Notes: generated from the sequence alone by a model not told the origin. A stretch of 64,000 nt of DNA from Litchfieldia salsa (GCF_900104555.1 NZ_FNJU01000016.1:1-64000); one strand, 5' to 3'; positions 33,310 to 47,130 are shown, counted from the first letter of the stretch. Numbers and translations: made by a program.

Positions 33310-35388
33310 TTATTCACCTTTATTTTTTTTGATAATTTCTTCTGCAACTGATTTTGGAACTTCTTCATAGTGATCAAAGTGCATTGTGAATACTCCGCGA
33401 CCTTGAGTGTTTGAACGTAAAGAAGTTGCATAACCAAACATTTCAGAAAGAGGAACCATTGAACGTACTACTTGCGCGTTTCCACGAGCTTCCATACCTT
33501 CAACACGTCCACGACGAGCAGTAATTTGTCCCATGATATCACCCATGTATTCTTCAGGTACAACAACTTCTACTCTCATCATTGGCTCTAAGATTACAGG
33601 TTTACATTTTGATGCAGCGTTCTTAAGTGCCATTGAAGCGGCAATTTTAAACGCCATTTCACTAGAGTCAACATCATGGTAAGACCCATCATATAACTTA
33701 GCTTTAATATCTACTAATGGATATCCAGCAAGTACACCTCTATCAAGTGAATCTTCTAGACCAGCTTGAACAGCAGGAATGTATTCACGAGGTACTACCC
33801 CACCAACAATCGCATTTTCGAATTCAAAACCTTTACCTTCTTCGTTTGGTGCGAATTCGATCCAAACGTGACCGAATTGTCCACGACCACCTGATTGACG
33901 CGCAAATTTCCCTTCAACTTTAGCAGAATCACGGAATGTTTCACGGTAAGCAACCTGTGGCGCACCTACGTTAGCTTCTACCTTAAATTCGCGTCTCATA
34001 CGGTCAACGATGATATCAAGGTGAAGTTCACCCATTCCAGCGATGATTGTTTGACCAGTTTCTTGGTCAGTATGTGCGCGGAAAGTAGGATCTTCTTCTT
34101 GAAGCTTTTGAAGCGCAGTAGTCATTTTATCTTGGTCAGCCTTAGACTTAGGCTCAACAGATAATTGGATAACTGGCTCTGGGAAATTCATTGATTCTAA
34201 GATTACAGGTGATTTATCGTCACATAGAGTATCACCAGTTGTAGTATCTTTTAAACCTACAGCTGCTGCAATATCCCCTGAGTGAACAACTGAAATTTCT
34301 TCACGACTGTTAGCATGCATTTGCAGGATACGTCCTACACGTTCACGCTTACCTTTAGTAGAGTTTTGAACATATGATCCAGAGCTTAATGTACCAGAGT
34401 ACACACGGAAGAATGTTAGTTTCCCTACATATGGGTCAGTCATAACTTTAAATGCTAATGCCGCAAATGGAGCGTCATCATCAGAAGGACGTGTAACTTC
34501 TTCTTCAGAATCAGGTAAATGACCTTTAATAGCTTCAACATCTAATGGAGATGGAAGATAATCAATTACTGCATCAAGCATCTTTTGTACACCTTTGTTT
34601 TTAAATGCAGATCCACAGATAACTGGATAGAATTCAACATTACATGTACCTTGACGAATACCAGCTTTTAATTCTTCATTAGTGATTTCTTCGCCACCAA
34701 GGTATTTTTCCATAAGTGCTTCATCTAATTCAGCTACTGCTTCTACTAGCTTTTCACGGTACTCTTCAGCTTGAGCCATATATTCCTCAGGAATTTCAAT
34801 CTCTTGAATATCTGTACCAAGGTCATTTCCGTAGTAAGTAGCTTTCATTTCAACTAGATCAATAATTCCTTCGAATTGATCTTCAGCACCAATTGGTAAT
34901 TGGATTGGGTGTGCATTTGCTTGTAAACGATCGTGAATAGTTCCTACAGAGTATAGGAAATCAGCACCGATTTTGTCCATTTTGTTTACGAAAACAACAC
35001 GTGGAACACCGTAAGTTGTAGCTTGACGCCAAACTGTTTCAGTTTGTGGTTCAACCCCTGATTGTGCGTCAAGAACAGCTACAGCACCATCAAGTACACG
35101 TAAAGAACGTTCAACTTCAACTGTGAAGTCTACGTGTCCTGGTGTATCAATGATGTTAACGCGGTGACCTTTCCATTGTGCAGTTGTTGCTGCAGATGTA
35201 ATTGTAATTCCGCGCTCTTGCTCTTGTTCCATCCAGTCCATCTGAGAAGCACCTTCATGTGTTTCACCAATCTTATGAATACGACCAGTGTAGTAAAGGA
35301 CACGTTCAGTAGTAGTGGTTTTACCAGCATCAATATGTGCCATGATACCGATGTTACGAGTGTTGTTTAAGGAGAACTCTCTTGCCAT
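33310..35388 (-). CDS. fusA: Elongation factor G
   Basis: EF-G is the GTPase driving translocation and, with RRF, ribosome recycling. G1 [14 protein letters not shown]3 DTPGHVDF and G4 NKMDKIG are present, with five domains over 692 residues. It follows rpsG in the str operon. Fusidic acid resistance sites were not examined. Confidence 0.98.
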   Translation of the reverse strand: MAREFSLNNTRNIGIMAHIDAGKTTTTERVLYYTGRIHKIGETHEGASQMDWMEQEQERGITITSAATTAQWKGHRVNIIDTPGHVDFTVEVERSLRVLDGAVAVLDAQSGVEPQTETVWRQATTYGVPRVVFVNKMDKIGADFLYSVGTIHDRLQANAHPIQLPIGAEDQFEGIIDLVEMKATYYGNDLGTDIQEIEIPEEYMAQAEEYREKLVEAVAELDEALMEKYLGGEEITNEELKAGIRQGTCNVEFYPVICGSAFKNKGVQKMLDAVIDYLPSPLDVEAIKGHLPDSEEEVTRPSDDDAPFAALAFKVMTDPYVGKLTFFRVYSGTLSSGSYVQNSTKGKRERVGRILQMHANSREEISVVHSGDIAAAVGLKDTTTGDTLCDDKSPVILESMNFPEPVIQLSVEPKSKADQDKMTTALQKLQEEDPTFRAHTDQETGQTIIAGMGELHLDIIVDRMRREFKVEANVGAPQVAYRETFRDSAKVEGKFARQSGGRGQFGHVWIEFAPNEEGKGFEFENAIVGGVVPREYIPAVQAGLEDSLDRGVLAGYPLVDIKAKLYDGSYHDVDSSEMAFKIAASMALKNAASKCKPVILEPMMRVEVVVPEEYMGDIMGQITARRGRVEGMEARGNAQVVRSMVPLSEMFGYATSLRSNTQGRGVFTMHFDHYEEVPKSVAEEIIKKNKGE

Positions 35389-35480
35389 TGGGTCTTTCTC
35401 CTTCCATTGATTAAGTATTTTTTTGGAAAAAGCTCTGCTAAAAGCATATTACTATTTTAACAGAGCCATTTATTTTTATT

Positions 35481-35966
<486 letters not shown>

Positions 35967-35992
35967 TCAGTCATATTAATAGTTTTAAACTA

Positions 35993-36463
<471 letters not shown>

Positions 36464-36519
36464 TCATTTTTTAACAAAAAACAATGTCTTTGCAGAACAT
36501 TTTATCTACAAAAACAGTT

Positions 36520-36768
36520 TTAATTGATAATAGCAACTGTTGCTGCACCTACTTCTATACCACAAGCTTTTCCAAGCTTTTTCATAGATTCAACTTTTAT
36601 GACAGGAACGTTCTTTTCTTCAGCAACCTGAATGACTTTGTTTAAAACACGTCGATCAGCGTCATCTGCGATAATAACCTCCAGCACATTCGTTGTTTGA
36701 AGTGCTTTAACTGTTTGCTTAGTTCCAATAATTATTTTACTTGCCTGTAATACTTTTTCATAAGACAT
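36520..36768 (-). CDS. ybxF: L7Ae-family K-turn-binding ribosomal protein
   Basis: This small (82-residue) L7Ae/L30e/Gadd45-type protein binds kink-turns; the B. subtilis homologue YbxF does so with low affinity. The motif [18 protein letters not shown] is typical. It lies between rpoC and rpsL. The ATG at 36768 precedes a short AT-rich leader after a long hairpin. Confidence 0.93.
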   Translation of the reverse strand: MSYEKVLQASKIIIGTKQTVKALQTTNVLEVIIADDADRRVLNKVIQVAEEKNVPVIKVESMKKLGKACGIEVGAATVAIIN

Positions 36769-36827
36769 TCGAACCTATCCTCCAAAGTATCAGGTTATAG
36801 GAGCACCTTGGATATATTAACATTGAT

Positions 36828-36884
36828 AGTGGGTTTGTGTCAACAATATTCAAGAAAATATTTTCCGTTGATCACAAACCCACT
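36828..36884. other. Near-perfect 57-nt hairpin after rpoC
   Basis: Three consecutive stems pair almost without gaps: AGTGGGTTTGTG / CACAAACCCACT (12 bp), TCAAC / GTTGA (5 bp) and AATATT / AATATT (6 bp) around a 6-nt loop. There is no T run, so it is not a typical terminator. It lies upstream of rpoC on the map, that is, between ybxF and the rpoC 3' end. Confidence 0.8.
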
Positions 36885-36898
36885 TATTCAACTATTTA

Positions 36899-39800
36899 TT
36901 ACTCAACACCAACTACATCTTCATCTGTTTCTTCTTGCATGATTAGCTCTGCTTTACGGTAACGGTTCATACCTGTTCCAGCTGGAACCAACTTACCGAT
37001 AATAACATTTTCTTTCAGACCAAGAAGCTCATCACGTTTACCTTTAATTGCTGCATCTGTAAGTACACGTGTTGTTTCTTGGAATGAAGCAGCAGATAAG
37101 AACGAATCTGTCTCAAGTGATGCTTTAGTAATACCAAGTAAGACTGGTCTTCCTGTTGCTGGAGCTCTGCCATCAAGTAATACTTTTGCATTTGCATCTG
37201 TAAATTGATGAACATCTAGCAGTGATCCTGGTAATACATCTGTTTCACCTGCATCAATAACTCTTACCTTACGAAGCATTTGTCGTACCATAACCTCAAC
37301 GTGCTTATCTCCAATTTCAACACCTTGCATACGGTATACCTTTTGAACTTCACGTAATAAGTATTCTTGAACAGCTTGCATATCTTTTACTTTTAATAAT
37401 TCTTTAGGATCGATTGACCCTTCCGTTAATTCTTGACCACGTTCAACCTCTTGACCCTCTTTTACCTTAACCCTAGCGCTGTATGGTGCAGTATAAGAAC
37501 GGCTTTCGACATTTCCTTGAACGACAATCTCTTGCTGACGATCTTTAACCTCAGTAATAGAAGCAACAACACCATCAATTTCTGTTATTACAGCTTGACC
37601 TTTAGGATTACGCGCTTCAAATAATTCTTGAATACGTGGTAAACCTTGTGTGATATCGTCTCCCGCAACCCCACCTGTATGGAAAGTACGCATCGTTAAC
37701 TGTGTTCCAGGCTCACCAATTGATTGTGCAGCAATGATACCTACTGCTTCACCAACTTCAACTTCAGATCCTGTTGCTAAGTTACGGCCATAACATTTCT
37801 TACATACACCGTGTCTTGTATTACAAGTAAATGCGGAACGAATTGTTACTTCTTCTATTCCTGCCTCGATAATTACTCGAGCAAGATCTTCAGTAATCAG
37901 ATCATTTTCCTTAACGATTATTTCTTTCGTTTCAGGATGTTTTACTGATCTCCTAGCATAACGTCCTATTAAACGTTCTTCTAGAGGTTCAATTACTTCT
38001 GTTCCATCCTTTAGAGATTTAACTAATAAGCCTCTGTCTGTACCACAATCATTATCACGAACAATAACATCTTGTGCTACATCAACTAGACGACGAGTTA
38101 AATAACCTGAGTCAGCTGTTTTTAATGCTGTATCCGCTAGACCTTTACGAGCACCGTGGGTAGAAATAAAGTATTCTAATACTGTTAGTCCTTCACGGAA
38201 ACTTGATTTGATCGGAAGTTCAATAATACGTCCAGATGGATTGGCCATCAGACCACGCATACCTGCTAACTGAGTGAAGTTTGATGCGTTACCACGGGCA
38301 CCTGAATCACTCATCATAAAGATCGGGTTGCTCTTATCCAGGGTTTTCATTAACTTCCCTTGAATTGTATCCTTAGCAGCACTCCAAATAGAGATAACAC
38401 GATCATAACGCTCTTCTTCAGTAATTAGACCACGTCTAAACTGTTTCAAAACGTTATCGACTTTCGATTGTGCTTCCTTAAGAATTTCTTCTTTTTCAGC
38501 AAGTACAACGATGTCTGATACCCCTACTGTTATACCAGCTTTTGTAGAATATCTGAATCCAAGGTTTTTCATGCGATCTAGCATTTTTGAAGTTTCAGTA
38601 ATCTTAAACTTCTTAAATACTTCAGCAATGACGTTTCCGAGGATTTTCTTCTTGAATGGTTCGATTAGTTCTTGGCTTGTAATTGCTTCAAGAACATTCG
38701 CTCCTTTTTCAATGAAATATCGCTCAGGTGTTTTTTCTTCAAGATTAGTTCTTGTTGGTTCATTAATATATGGGAACGTTTTTGGTAAGATTTCATTAAA
38801 AATTAGCTTACCAACCGTTGTAATTAATAGTTTATTATTTTGCTCTTCTGTAAATGTTTCGTTCTTAAGAGAACCAGCATGTACAGCAACTCTCGTATGA
38901 AGATGTGCATAGCCATTTTGGTAAGCAATCAATGCTTCATCAGTATCTTTGAATACCATTCCTTCTCCAACAGCACCATTACGCTCTAATGTTAAATAAT
39001 AGTTACCCAAAACCATATCCTGAGAAGGTGTAACTACTGGCTTCCCATCCTTAGGATTAAGAATGTTTTGTGCCGCTAACATAAGTATACGCGCTTCTGC
39101 TTGTGCCTCAGCTGAAAGTGGTACATGGACAGCCATTTGGTCACCGTCGAAATCCGCATTGTATGCAGTACATACAAGTGGATGAAGACGAATTGCTCTT
39201 CCTTCAACAAGTGTCGGCTCAAACGCTTGAATACCAAGTCTATGTAGAGTCGGGGCACGGTTTAAAAGAACTGGATGCTCCCTGATAACTGATTCAAGTA
39301 CATCCCATACTTCAGGTTGGACTCTTTCAATCTTTCTCTTTGCACTCTTAATATTATGAGCTAAGCCTTTTTCAACTAATTCTTTCATAACAAATGGCTT
39401 AAATAATTCTAATGCCATTTCTTTTGGTAATCCACACTGATACATCTTTAAGTTAGGTCCTACAACGATAACCGAACGCCCAGAGTAATCAACACGTTTA
39501 CCTAGTAAGTTTTGACGGAAACGTCCTTGCTTCCCTTTTAACATATGTGAAAGGGATTTAAGTGGACGGTTACCCGGTCCAGTAACAGGTCTTCCTCTTC
39601 TTCCGTTATCGATTAATGCGTCTACCGCCTCTTGAAGCATACGTTTCTCATTTTGAACAATGATACTTGGTGCTCCTAGATCAAGAAGACGTTTTAAACG
39701 ATTATTACGGTTGATTACACGTCTATATAAATCATTCAAATCAGATGTTGCAAAACGACCACCATCTAATTGAACCATAGGACGTAATTCAGGAGGAATT

Positions 39801-40498
39801 ACAGGAAGAACATCTAGGACCATCCAAGATGGTTCATTTCCTGAGTTTCTAAATGCTTCTAATACTTCAAGCCTTTTAATTGCTCTTGTACGTCTTTGTC
39901 CTTGTGAAGTCTTAAGCTCTTCTTTTAATCCTAATACTTCTTTTTCAAGCTCAATATCATGTAAAAGCTTTTTAATCGCTTCTGCACCCATTGCAGCTTG
40001 GAAGGTGTTTCCGTATTTCTCACGGTATGCACGATATTCTTTCTCAGACAATAATTGCTTTTTGTCTAATGGAGTATCGCCAACCTCTGTTACAACATAT
40101 GATGCAAAATAAATGACTTCCTCTAAGGCACGCGGGGACATGTCTAAGACAAGTCCCATACGGCTAGGGATTCCTTTAAAGTACCATATATGAGAAACAG
40201 GTGCGGCTAATTCAATGTGACCCATACGTTCACGACGTACTTTTGCTCGTGTTACTTCAACGCCACAGCGATCACAAACTACACCTTTATAACGGACACG
40301 TTTGTATTTACCGCAATGACATTCCCAGTCCTTTGTTGGTCCGAAAATACGTTCACAGAACAAACCGTCTTTTTCAGGTTTTAATGTACGATAATTAATC
40401 GTTTCAGGTTTCTTTACTTCACCAAACGACCAAGAACGAATCTTATCTGGTGAAGCGAGTCCTATATTCATATACTCAAAGTTATTTACATCGAGCAA
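36899..40498 (-). CDS. rpoC: RNA polymerase beta' subunit
   Basis: Beta' forms half of the active-site cleft. N-terminal zinc ligands are Cys60, Cys62, Cys75 and Cys78. The catalytic triad of Asp449, Asp451 and Asp453 lies in NADFDGD. The rudder and bridge-helix region ([21 protein letters not shown]) is intact. 1199 residues, the compact Firmicutes form without large insertions. It follows rpoB by 63 nt. Confidence 0.98.
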   Translation of the reverse strand: MLDVNNFEYMNIGLASPDKIRSWSFGEVKKPETINYRTLKPEKDGLFCERIFGPTKDWECHCGKYKRVRYKGVVCDRCGVEVTRAKVRRERMGHIELAAPVSHIWYFKGIPSRMGLVLDMSPRALEEVIYFASYVVTEVGDTPLDKKQLLSEKEYRAYREKYGNTFQAAMGAEAIKKLLHDIELEKEVLGLKEELKTSQGQRRTRAIKRLEVLEAFRNSGNEPSWMVLDVLPVIPPELRPMVQLDGGRFATSDLNDLYRRVINRNNRLKRLLDLGAPSIIVQNEKRMLQEAVDALIDNGRRGRPVTGPGNRPLKSLSHMLKGKQGRFRQNLLGKRVDYSGRSVIVVGPNLKMYQCGLPKEMALELFKPFVMKELVEKGLAHNIKSAKRKIERVQPEVWDVLESVIREHPVLLNRAPTLHRLGIQAFEPTLVEGRAIRLHPLVCTAYNADFDGDQMAVHVPLSAEAQAEARILMLAAQNILNPKDGKPVVTPSQDMVLGNYYLTLERNGAVGEGMVFKDTDEALIAYQNGYAHLHTRVAVHAGSLKNETFTEEQNNKLLITTVGKLIFNEILPKTFPYINEPTRTNLEEKTPERYFIEKGANVLEAITSQELIEPFKKKILGNVIAEVFKKFKITETSKMLDRMKNLGFRYSTKAGITVGVSDIVVLAEKEEILKEAQSKVDNVLKQFRRGLITEEERYDRVISIWSAAKDTIQGKLMKTLDKSNPIFMMSDSGARGNASNFTQLAGMRGLMANPSGRIIELPIKSSFREGLTVLEYFISTHGARKGLADTALKTADSGYLTRRLVDVAQDVIVRDNDCGTDRGLLVKSLKDGTEVIEPLEERLIGRYARRSVKHPETKEIIVKENDLITEDLARVIIEAGIEEVTIRSAFTCNTRHGVCKKCYGRNLATGSEVEVGEAVGIIAAQSIGEPGTQLTMRTFHTGGVAGDDITQGLPRIQELFEARNPKGQAVITEIDGVVASITEVKDRQQEIVVQGNVESRSYTAPYSARVKVKEGQEVERGQELTEGSIDPKELLKVKDMQAVQEYLLREVQKVYRMQGVEIGDKHVEVMVRQMLRKVRVIDAGETDVLPGSLLDVHQFTDANAKVLLDGRAPATGRPVLLGITKASLETDSFLSAASFQETTRVLTDAAIKGKRDELLGLKENVIIGKLVPAGTGMNRYRKAELIMQEETDEDVVGVE

Positions 40499-40561
40499 GG
40501 GGCCTACCTCCCTTTTAATCTCCAGGTTTTACCCTAATTGCCTAACAAGTGGATTATTTGA

Positions 40562-43500
40562 TTACTCTTTAGTCACTGTATCCTTAAGTACTTCTTCTTC
40601 AACTACTTCGTTATCTAATGCAACACCTTCAGATTGGTTTGGTACTTCATCATCTTCAGTATCACGCATTTCTATTTCCTTCTCATCCTCTGATAGGATC
40701 TTCACATCCATACCAAGAGATTGAAGTTCTTTCATTAATACTTTAAATGACTCTGGTACGCCAGGCTGAGGAACATTTTCACCTTTAACGATGGCTTCAT
40801 ATGTTTTCACACGACCGACAACATCATCTGATTTAACTGTAAGAATTTCTTGAAGTGTATATGCAGCACCATAAGCCTCAAGTGCCCATACTTCCATCTC
40901 TCCGAAACGCTGACCACCGAATTGTGCTTTACCACCTAGTGGTTGTTGTGTAACAAGTGAGTAAGGTCCAGTAGAACGTGCATGAAGCTTATCGTCAACC
41001 ATGTGAGCAAGCTTAATCATATACATAACTCCTACAGATACACGGTTATCAAAAGGTTCGCCTGTTCTTCCATCATATAATACTGTCTTAGCATCACGTG
41101 ACATTCCAGCCTCTTGAAGAGTACCCCATACATCTTCCTCACGAGCACCATCAAATACTGGTGATGCAACATGAATACCTAACTTTCTTGCAGCCATCCC
41201 TAAATGAAGCTCAAGCACTTGCCCGATATTCATACGTGATGGAACTCCAAGTGGGTTTAACATGATATCAATTGGTGTGCCATCTGGTAGATATGGCATA
41301 TCTTCTTCTGGAAGAATTCTTGAGATAACCCCTTTGTTACCATGTCGTCCAGCCATTTTATCCCCTTCAGAAATTTTTCGTTTCTGAACGATATAAGCAC
41401 GAACTAATTGGTTAACACCTGGTGGTAACTCGTCACCATCTTCACGATTAAACACTTTTACATCTAATACAATACCGCCTCCACCATGTGGAACACGAAG
41501 TGATGTATCACGTACTTCACGTGCCTTTTCACCGAATATTGCATGTAATAGTCGCTCTTCAGCAGTTAGTTCAGTTACTCCCTTTGGTGTAACCTTACCT
41601 ACTAGAAGATCACCGTCTTTTACTTCCGCACCAACGCGGATAATTCCACGCTCATCAAGATTCCTTAGTGCATCTTCACCAACGTTTGGAATATCTCTAG
41701 TAATCTCTTCTGGTCCAAGCTTTGTATCACGAGACTCTGATTCATATTCTTCAATATGAATAGATGTGTATACATCTTCTTTTACAAGTCTTTGACTCAT
41801 GATGATAGCATCCTCATAGTTATAACCGTCCCATGTCATGAACCCAACAAGAACGTTTCTACCTAATGCTAATTCACCTTTTTCCATCGAAGGACCATCC
41901 GCTAAGATTTCACCTTTTACCACATTGTCTCCTACAGAAACAATCGGTCGTTGGTTATAGCACATTCCTTGGTTAGAACGAATGAATTTCATCATGCGAT
42001 ATTTATCTAAGTCACCTTTGACTTGCTGACCATCAACCTCAGTGTAGCGTCTAACCCATACTTGTTTTGCTTCAACACGCTCAACAATTCCTGGATGCTT
42101 ACAAATAACAGCAGCACCTGAATCTCTTGCAGAAACATGTTCCATACCAGTTCCTACGATTGGAGATTCTGGTTGCAATAACGGAACAGCTTGACGTTGC
42201 ATGTTTGCTCCCATTAGTGCACGGTTAGAGTCATCATTTTCTAAGAACGGAATACACGCAGTCGCTGCAGATACAACCTGCTTTGGAGATACATCCATAT
42301 AATCTACACGGTCACGATTAACAACTGTATTTTCTCCACGGAAACGAGCGATAATATCTTCTTCAACAAATGATCCATCATCAGATAATTTCACATTTGC
42401 TTGTGCAACAACATAGTTATCTTCTTCATCAGCAGTTAAGTAATCAATTCGAGTTGTTACTTTTCCTGTTTCTGGGTCTACACGTCGGTAAGGCGTTTCA
42501 ATAAATCCGAAACGATTAACCTTAGCGAACGAAGATAGTGAGTTAATTAAGCCGATATTCGGTCCCTCTGGCGTTTCAATCGGACACATACGACCATAGT
42601 GAGAGTAGTGAACGTCACGAACTTCAAAACCAGCACGTTCTCTCGTTAAACCACCAGGTCCAAGGGCAGATAATCTACGCTTATGTGTTAATTCACCAAG
42701 TGGATTTGTTTGATCCATGAATTGCGATAATTGAGAACTTCCAAAGAACTCTTTCATCGATGCAATTACTGGACGAATATTAATCAGCTGCTGTGGTGTA
42801 ATCGTGTTTGTGTCTTGGATCGACATTCTTTCACGTACCACACGCTCCATTCTAGATAGACCGATACGGAATTGGTTTTGCAATAGTTCACCAACAGAAC
42901 GTAAACGACGATTACCTAGGTGATCAATATCATCTGTATCTCCAACTTGATGTAACAGGTTAAAGAAGTAGCTTATTGAAGCTAATATATCAGATTGTGA
43001 AATATTCTTAACAGATTCATCCGTAAAAGCATTTCCTATTACATTAATGACCAGTTCGCCATCTGGGTCACTAGGTGCGAAAATTTTAATAGATTGTACA
43101 GTTGTTTCTTCATTCAATACTCCACCAGATGGAGTGACCTTTTTAAATCCAATTCCATTTTCTAAATTAGGTAGAATTCGATCTAAAGTTCTACGATCTA
43201 ATAGAGTGCCTTTTTCAGCAATAATCTCCCCTGTTTCTCCATCTACTAACGTTTCTGCTAGTTTTTGATTAAACAGACGATTTTTTATATGAAGTTTTTT
43301 GTTTATTTTATAACGCCCTACATTAGCTAAATCATAGCGTTTCGGGTCAAAGAATCTTGATTCTAGTAAGCTTTTTGCGTTTTCTACTGTAGGTGGTTCA
43401 CCCGGACGTAGTCTTTCATATATTTCAAGCAAAGCTTTTTCTGTAGTTTCAGTATTGTCTTTTTCGAGTGTATTTCTTAAATATTCATTTTCACCAAAAA

Positions 43501-44137
43501 GATCAACAATCTCTTGGTCTGAACCAAAGCCAAGCGCACGCAAAAGAACCGTAACAGGTAATTTACGAGTACGATCGATACGGACATGAACTACATCCTT
43601 TGCATCTGTTTCATACTCAAGCCAAGCACCACGGTTTGGAATAACGGTTGCAGTATAGCCTCGTCTACCGTTTTTGTCTAATTTACCACTGAAATACACA
43701 CTTGGAGATCTCACTAACTGTGAAACAATTACACGTTCAGCACCATTGATTACAAAGGTACCTGTTTCGGTCATTAATGGGAAGTCCCCCATAAAGACAT
43801 CTTGATCTTTCACTTCGCCAGTTTCTTTGTTAATTAAGCGCACCTTTACACGTAATGGAGCAGAATACGTAACATCACGCTCTTTAGTTTCTTCCACTGA
43901 ATATTTAGGTTCTCCTAAACTGTAATCAATGAATTCTAGCGATAGGTTACCTGTGAAATCCTCAATAGGAGAAATATCTTGGAACATCTCTCTTAATCCC
44001 TCATCAAGAAACCATTGGTAAGAAGAGGTTTGGATTTCGATAAGATTTGGTAATTCTAATACTTCACTAATGCGAGCATAACTTCTTCGTTGGCGGTGTC
44101 GTCCATACTGAACTAGTTGACCTGTCAACTCATTCAC
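40562..44137 (-). CDS. rpoB: RNA polymerase beta subunit
   Basis: Beta carries the rifampicin pocket, whose segment [20 protein letters not shown] and following [11 protein letters not shown] carry the usual sensitive residues (Ser, Gln, Asp, His, Ser). 1191 residues with a charged acidic C-terminal tail. A promoter lies upstream, overlapping the ybxB stop. Confidence 0.98.
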   Translation of the reverse strand: MNELTGQLVQYGRHRQRRSYARISEVLELPNLIEIQTSSYQWFLDEGLREMFQDISPIEDFTGNLSLEFIDYSLGEPKYSVEETKERDVTYSAPLRVKVRLINKETGEVKDQDVFMGDFPLMTETGTFVINGAERVIVSQLVRSPSVYFSGKLDKNGRRGYTATVIPNRGAWLEYETDAKDVVHVRIDRTRKLPVTVLLRALGFGSDQEIVDLFGENEYLRNTLEKDNTETTEKALLEIYERLRPGEPPTVENAKSLLESRFFDPKRYDLANVGRYKINKKLHIKNRLFNQKLAETLVDGETGEIIAEKGTLLDRRTLDRILPNLENGIGFKKVTPSGGVLNEETTVQSIKIFAPSDPDGELVINVIGNAFTDESVKNISQSDILASISYFFNLLHQVGDTDDIDHLGNRRLRSVGELLQNQFRIGLSRMERVVRERMSIQDTNTITPQQLINIRPVIASMKEFFGSSQLSQFMDQTNPLGELTHKRRLSALGPGGLTRERAGFEVRDVHYSHYGRMCPIETPEGPNIGLINSLSSFAKVNRFGFIETPYRRVDPETGKVTTRIDYLTADEEDNYVVAQANVKLSDDGSFVEEDIIARFRGENTVVNRDRVDYMDVSPKQVVSAATACIPFLENDDSNRALMGANMQRQAVPLLQPESPIVGTGMEHVSARDSGAAVICKHPGIVERVEAKQVWVRRYTEVDGQQVKGDLDKYRMMKFIRSNQGMCYNQRPIVSVGDNVVKGEILADGPSMEKGELALGRNVLVGFMTWDGYNYEDAIIMSQRLVKEDVYTSIHIEEYESESRDTKLGPEEITRDIPNVGEDALRNLDERGIIRVGAEVKDGDLLVGKVTPKGVTELTAEERLLHAIFGEKAREVRDTSLRVPHGGGGIVLDVKVFNREDGDELPPGVNQLVRAYIVQKRKISEGDKMAGRHGNKGVISRILPEEDMPYLPDGTPIDIMLNPLGVPSRMNIGQVLELHLGMAARKLGIHVASPVFDGAREEDVWGTLQEAGMSRDAKTVLYDGRTGEPFDNRVSVGVMYMIKLAHMVDDKLHARSTGPYSLVTQQPLGGKAQFGGQRFGEMEVWALEAYGAAYTLQEILTVKSDDVVGRVKTYEAIVKGENVPQPGVPESFKVLMKELQSLGMDVKILSEDEKEIEMRDTEDDEVPNQSEGVALDNEVVEEEVLKDTVTKE

Positions 44138-44350
44138 CTCTCAAATCAAGCGTTTTTTAAAATAAAGCTACTATTTTGTCGTCTATAGTAGAATAACCAT
44201 AGACAAAAAGAAAAAGGGTTTCATTCAAGAAAACCACATTTTTCATCATAACGAACTATTGATTTTATTAGTCTTTCCATACTTACTAATATTATACATT
44301 TTAATAAAAAATTAGTTCTGCATGAAAAAATTACATATTGGCATTTTATA

Positions 44351-44379
44351 ATGTTATCATAGGTAAAAATAACCGTCAA
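44351..44379 (-). promoter_or_regulatory. Candidate sigma-A promoter of rpoB-rpoC
   Basis: TTGACG (44374-44379) and TAACAT (44351-44356) are 17 nt apart. The -35 hexamer overlaps the ybxB stop codon. The resulting leader would be about 205 nt, AT-rich, with a small hairpin near 44180-44200. Confidence 0.65.
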
Positions 44380-44978
44380 CCTTTTTTTGATTTTATGATA
44401 TAATACCCCTTTTTCTTTAAAACAACTTCTACATCAGAAAACATAGTTTCAAGCTTTTCAATTGCAGAAGGGGCACCTTGTTTCTTTTGTATGACGATCC
44501 AAAGCTCCCCACCAATCGCTAGTCGTTCGTAGCCTTCTGTCAATATTTCGTGAACAACTTTTTTTCCAGCACGTATCGGAGGGTTTGATACTATTGCAGC
44601 AAAGGATTTATTTTCTACATTAGCAAATAAATCACTTTTATAGATTAATACATTTTCCACTTCATTAATTAGCGCATTCTCTTTAGCTAGTGCAATTGCT
44701 CTCTCATTCACATCAATCATTTCAACTGTTCTTTCATCATACACTTTTGCAAGAGTCAATCCAATTGGACCATATCCACAACCTACATCAAGTAAAGACC
44801 CTTGAACTTCTGTTAATTGAAAAGTTTCAATTAACAGTTTTGAACCAAAATCTACTTCTTTCTTAGAAAATACACCACGATCGCTCGTAAATTGAAAAGA
44901 TTGATTCCTTAATTCAAACGACCAACGCATCGGGTTACTAGCTACAGAAGGTTGACTAGTATAATAGTGATCACTCAT
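44376..44978 (-). CDS. ybxB: Class I SAM-dependent methyltransferase, RsmC-like
   Basis: This is a methyltransferase with the RsmC/MTS fold. It has an SAM-binding motif LLDVGCGYGPIG (about 58-69) and catalytic motif NPPIRAG (about 130-136). The target is probably a guanine in 16S rRNA, but the NPPI form resembles both rRNA and protein methylases, so the substrate is not certain. It sits between rplL and rpoB as in B. subtilis. 200 residues. Confidence 0.9.
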   Translation of the reverse strand: MSDHYYTSQPSVASNPMRWSFELRNQSFQFTSDRGVFSKKEVDFGSKLLIETFQLTEVQGSLLDVGCGYGPIGLTLAKVYDERTVEMIDVNERAIALAKENALINEVENVLIYKSDLFANVENKSFAAIVSNPPIRAGKKVVHEILTEGYERLAIGGELWIVIQKKQGAPSAIEKLETMFSDVEVVLKKKGYYIIKSKKG

Positions 44979-45167
44979 TTATGTGTACCTCCTTTACGAT
45001 AAAACTAGACTATTTTCTATATTTGGGAACCTATTATGTAGTGTCTCTTTTCCAGCATCATTTAAACAAGTTTTTTTGCATAGCAAATAATATAATTCTA
45101 TCTTATATTCACCTTACTTATAAAATGTCATAGAACGCAGATTGTTGGGGCTAGTATATTTAGGGGT

Positions 45168-45199
45168 AAAAAAAAGCCCGCAAATAAGCGAGCTTTTGT
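45168..45199 (-). terminator. Terminator of rplJ-rplL
   Basis: The stem AAGCTCGC / GCGGGCTT (one G:U pair) with a 6-nt loop is followed by a long T run on the minus strand, just after the rplL stop. Confidence 0.8.
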
Positions 45200-45210
45200 T
45201 ATTCATTTAA

Positions 45211-45570
45211 TTACTTAACTTCTACTCCAGCTCCAACTTCTTCAAGTTTAGCTTTAACTTCTTCAGCTTCCTCTTTAGAAACGCCTTCTTTAACAGCTTT
45301 AGGAGTGTTATCTACTAATTCTTTAGCTTCTTTTAAGCCAAGACCAGTGATTTCACGTACAACTTTGATAACTTTGATTTTTTGTGCACCAGCAGATGCA
45401 AGTACAACTTCAAATTCTGTTTGCTCAGCAGCTTCAACAGCACCGCCAGCAGCTACAGCTACAGGAGCAGCAGCAGTTACACCGAATTCTTCTTCAATTG
45501 CTTTTACTAGGTCATTTAATTCTAAAACAGTCATGCTTTTAACTGCTTCAATGATTTGTTCTTGAGTCAT
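45211..45570 (-). CDS. rplL: 50S ribosomal protein L7/L12
   Basis: L7/L12 forms the flexible stalk that recruits translational GTPases. An N-terminal dimerisation helix, an Ala-rich hinge (about 34-48) and the C-terminal domain ([15 protein letters not shown]) are visible. 119 residues. It is cotranscribed with rplJ. Confidence 0.98.
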   Translation of the reverse strand: MTQEQIIEAVKSMTVLELNDLVKAIEEEFGVTAAAPVAVAAGGAVEAAEQTEFEVVLASAGAQKIKVIKVVREITGLGLKEAKELVDNTPKAVKEGVSKEEAEEVKAKLEEVGAGVEVK

Positions 45571-45634
45571 TGTATTTTTCCTCCTTGGAATATTATCATT
45601 TAGATTATTTTTTTAGGTAAAGATTGGGTAAATA

Positions 45635-46135
45635 TTAAGCGCCTTGTTCTTCTTTTTGATCTGCAACAGCTTTAGTTGCAAGAGCAAAGTTACGAATTGG
45701 AGCTTGAAGTACACTAAGCAACATTGAAAGTAAACCTTCGCGTGATGGAAGTTCAGCAAGAGCTTTAACTTCTTCAACAGTCGCAATGTTTCCTTCAATT
45801 ACACCAGCTTTGATTTCTAACGCATCATGCTTTTTAGCAAAGTCGTTAAGAATTTTAGCAGGAGCAACAACATCTTCAGCACCGAAAGCAATAGCATTTG
45901 GTCCTGTTAACGCATCATTCAAACCTGTTAATCCAGCTGCTTCAGCCGCACGACGAGTCATAGTGTTTTTGTATACTTTAAAATCGATTCCTGCGTCACG
46001 AAGTTGTTTACGTAGTTCAGTTACTTCAGCAACTGTTAATCCACGATAATCAACAACGATTGTTGATTTACTCTCACGCAATTTAGTTTCGATCTCAGAT
46101 ACGATTTGTTTCTTTTGTTCTACCGCACTGCTCAT
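45635..46135 (-). CDS. rplJ: 50S ribosomal protein L10
   Basis: L10 anchors the L7/L12 stalk dimers and, in complex with them, represses its own operon. I chose ATG 46135 ([10 protein letters not shown]) after AGGAGGTG; the open frame extends 48 codons upstream into the RNA leader, which is non-coding. 166 residues. Followed by rplL after 64 nt. Confidence 0.97.
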   Translation of the reverse strand: MSSAVEQKKQIVSEIETKLRESKSTIVVDYRGLTVAEVTELRKQLRDAGIDFKVYKNTMTRRAAEAAGLTGLNDALTGPNAIAFGAEDVVAPAKILNDFAKKHDALEIKAGVIEGNIATVEEVKALAELPSREGLLSMLLSVLQAPIRNFALATKAVADQKEEQGA

Positions 46136-46139
46136 TCTC

Positions 46140-46330
46140 ACACCTCCTATAGTTTTATAAACACTTAATACCGATTCGGTGTAAAGATATAAAAAACCTC
46201 TACGCCAGTAGACGTAGAGGTGGTATATAGCAATTGCGCATTCAAAAATGCCCTTACTACACCTCGGCAGGCTACTCATTAAGCTTGTTTATGCAAGCAC
46301 CTACTGTCTACGGTAAAAATGATATTATTT
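46140..46330 (-). promoter_or_regulatory. L10 leader with attenuator
   Basis: The region between rplA and rplJ matches the Firmicutes L10 leader. An upstream structured part contains CCGAGGTGTAGTAAG. It is followed by an intrinsic terminator with the stem CCTCTACG / CGTAGAGG (46197-46220) and a T run (46191-46196). This fits autogenous attenuation by L10(L12)4. Confidence 0.8.
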
Positions 46331-46379
46331 TAACAACAGTGTTTATTATATTTTAAACGTTATTAAAAGTCAACTTCCA

Positions 46380-47081
46380 TTATTTTGTAGCAACAAATGT
46401 AGAAGCATCTACTTTTACGCCAGGTCCCATAGTTGAAGAAACAGCGATGTTCTTCATGTATGTTCCTTTTGCAGCAGCAGGTTTAACTTTTAATAGAGTT
46501 TCATAAATAGTTGTGAAGTTCTCGATTAATTTTTGATCATCGAAAGAAATTTTTCCAACTGGAACGTGAATGTTTCCAGCTTTGTCAACGCGGTATTCAA
46601 CTTTACCAGCTTTGATTTCTTTAACAGCCTTATCAACATCGAATGTAACTGTTCCTGTTTTAGGGTTTGGCATTAAGCCTTTAGGTCCTAATACACGACC
46701 AAGCTTACCAACTTCACCCATCATGTCAGGTGTTGCTACGATTACATCAAAGTCAAACCAACCTTGAGTGATCTTTGTGATATAGTCGCTATCTCCAACA
46801 TAGTCAGCTCCAGCAGCTTCTGCTTCTTTCGCTTTTTCACCTTTAGCAAACACTAATACTTTTTGTGTTTTACCAGTTCCGTTTGGAAGCACTACTGCTC
46901 CACGGATTTGTTGGTCAGCTTTCTTTGGATCTACACCTAAACGGAATGCAACTTCAACAGTCGCATCAAATTTAGCGATGCTTGTTTTTTTAGCTAATTC
47001 AACTGCTTCAGCAACTGAATATACCTTTGTACGGTCTACTAATTTAGCAGCTTCAACGTACTTTTTACCTCTTTTTGCCAT
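46380..47081 (-). CDS. rplA: 50S ribosomal protein L1
   Basis: L1 forms the mobile L1 stalk that guides E-site tRNA, and represses its own mRNA. The 233 residues contain the signature for domain II ([19 protein letters not shown]). An L1-binding motif precedes the gene. It follows rplK by 113 nt. Confidence 0.98.
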   Translation of the reverse strand: MAKRGKKYVEAAKLVDRTKVYSVAEAVELAKKTSIAKFDATVEVAFRLGVDPKKADQQIRGAVVLPNGTGKTQKVLVFAKGEKAKEAEAAGADYVGDSDYITKITQGWFDFDVIVATPDMMGEVGKLGRVLGPKGLMPNPKTGTVTFDVDKAVKEIKAGKVEYRVDKAGNIHVPVGKISFDDQKLIENFTTIYETLLKVKPAAAKGTYMKNIAVSSTMGPGVKVDASTFVATK

Positions 47082-47097
47082 GATATTTCCTCCTCGA

Positions 47098-47130
47098 ATG
47101 TGGTTTTAACGGATTTACCTCCCACGAATA
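47098..47130 (-). promoter_or_regulatory. Candidate L1-binding site in rplA leader
   Basis: On the minus strand, CGTGGGAGG is followed 14 nt later by AACCAC. This resembles the conserved mRNA mimic of the 23S rRNA L1 site (GTGGGAG paired with CCAC around an asymmetric loop). It lies just upstream of the rplA ribosome site, in the right place to block translation of L1. Confidence 0.6.

Noticed and set aside
46136-46279. N-terminal extension of L10
   Set aside because: The frame is open, but the region is the L10 leader and the L10 start with AGGAGGTG is at 46135.
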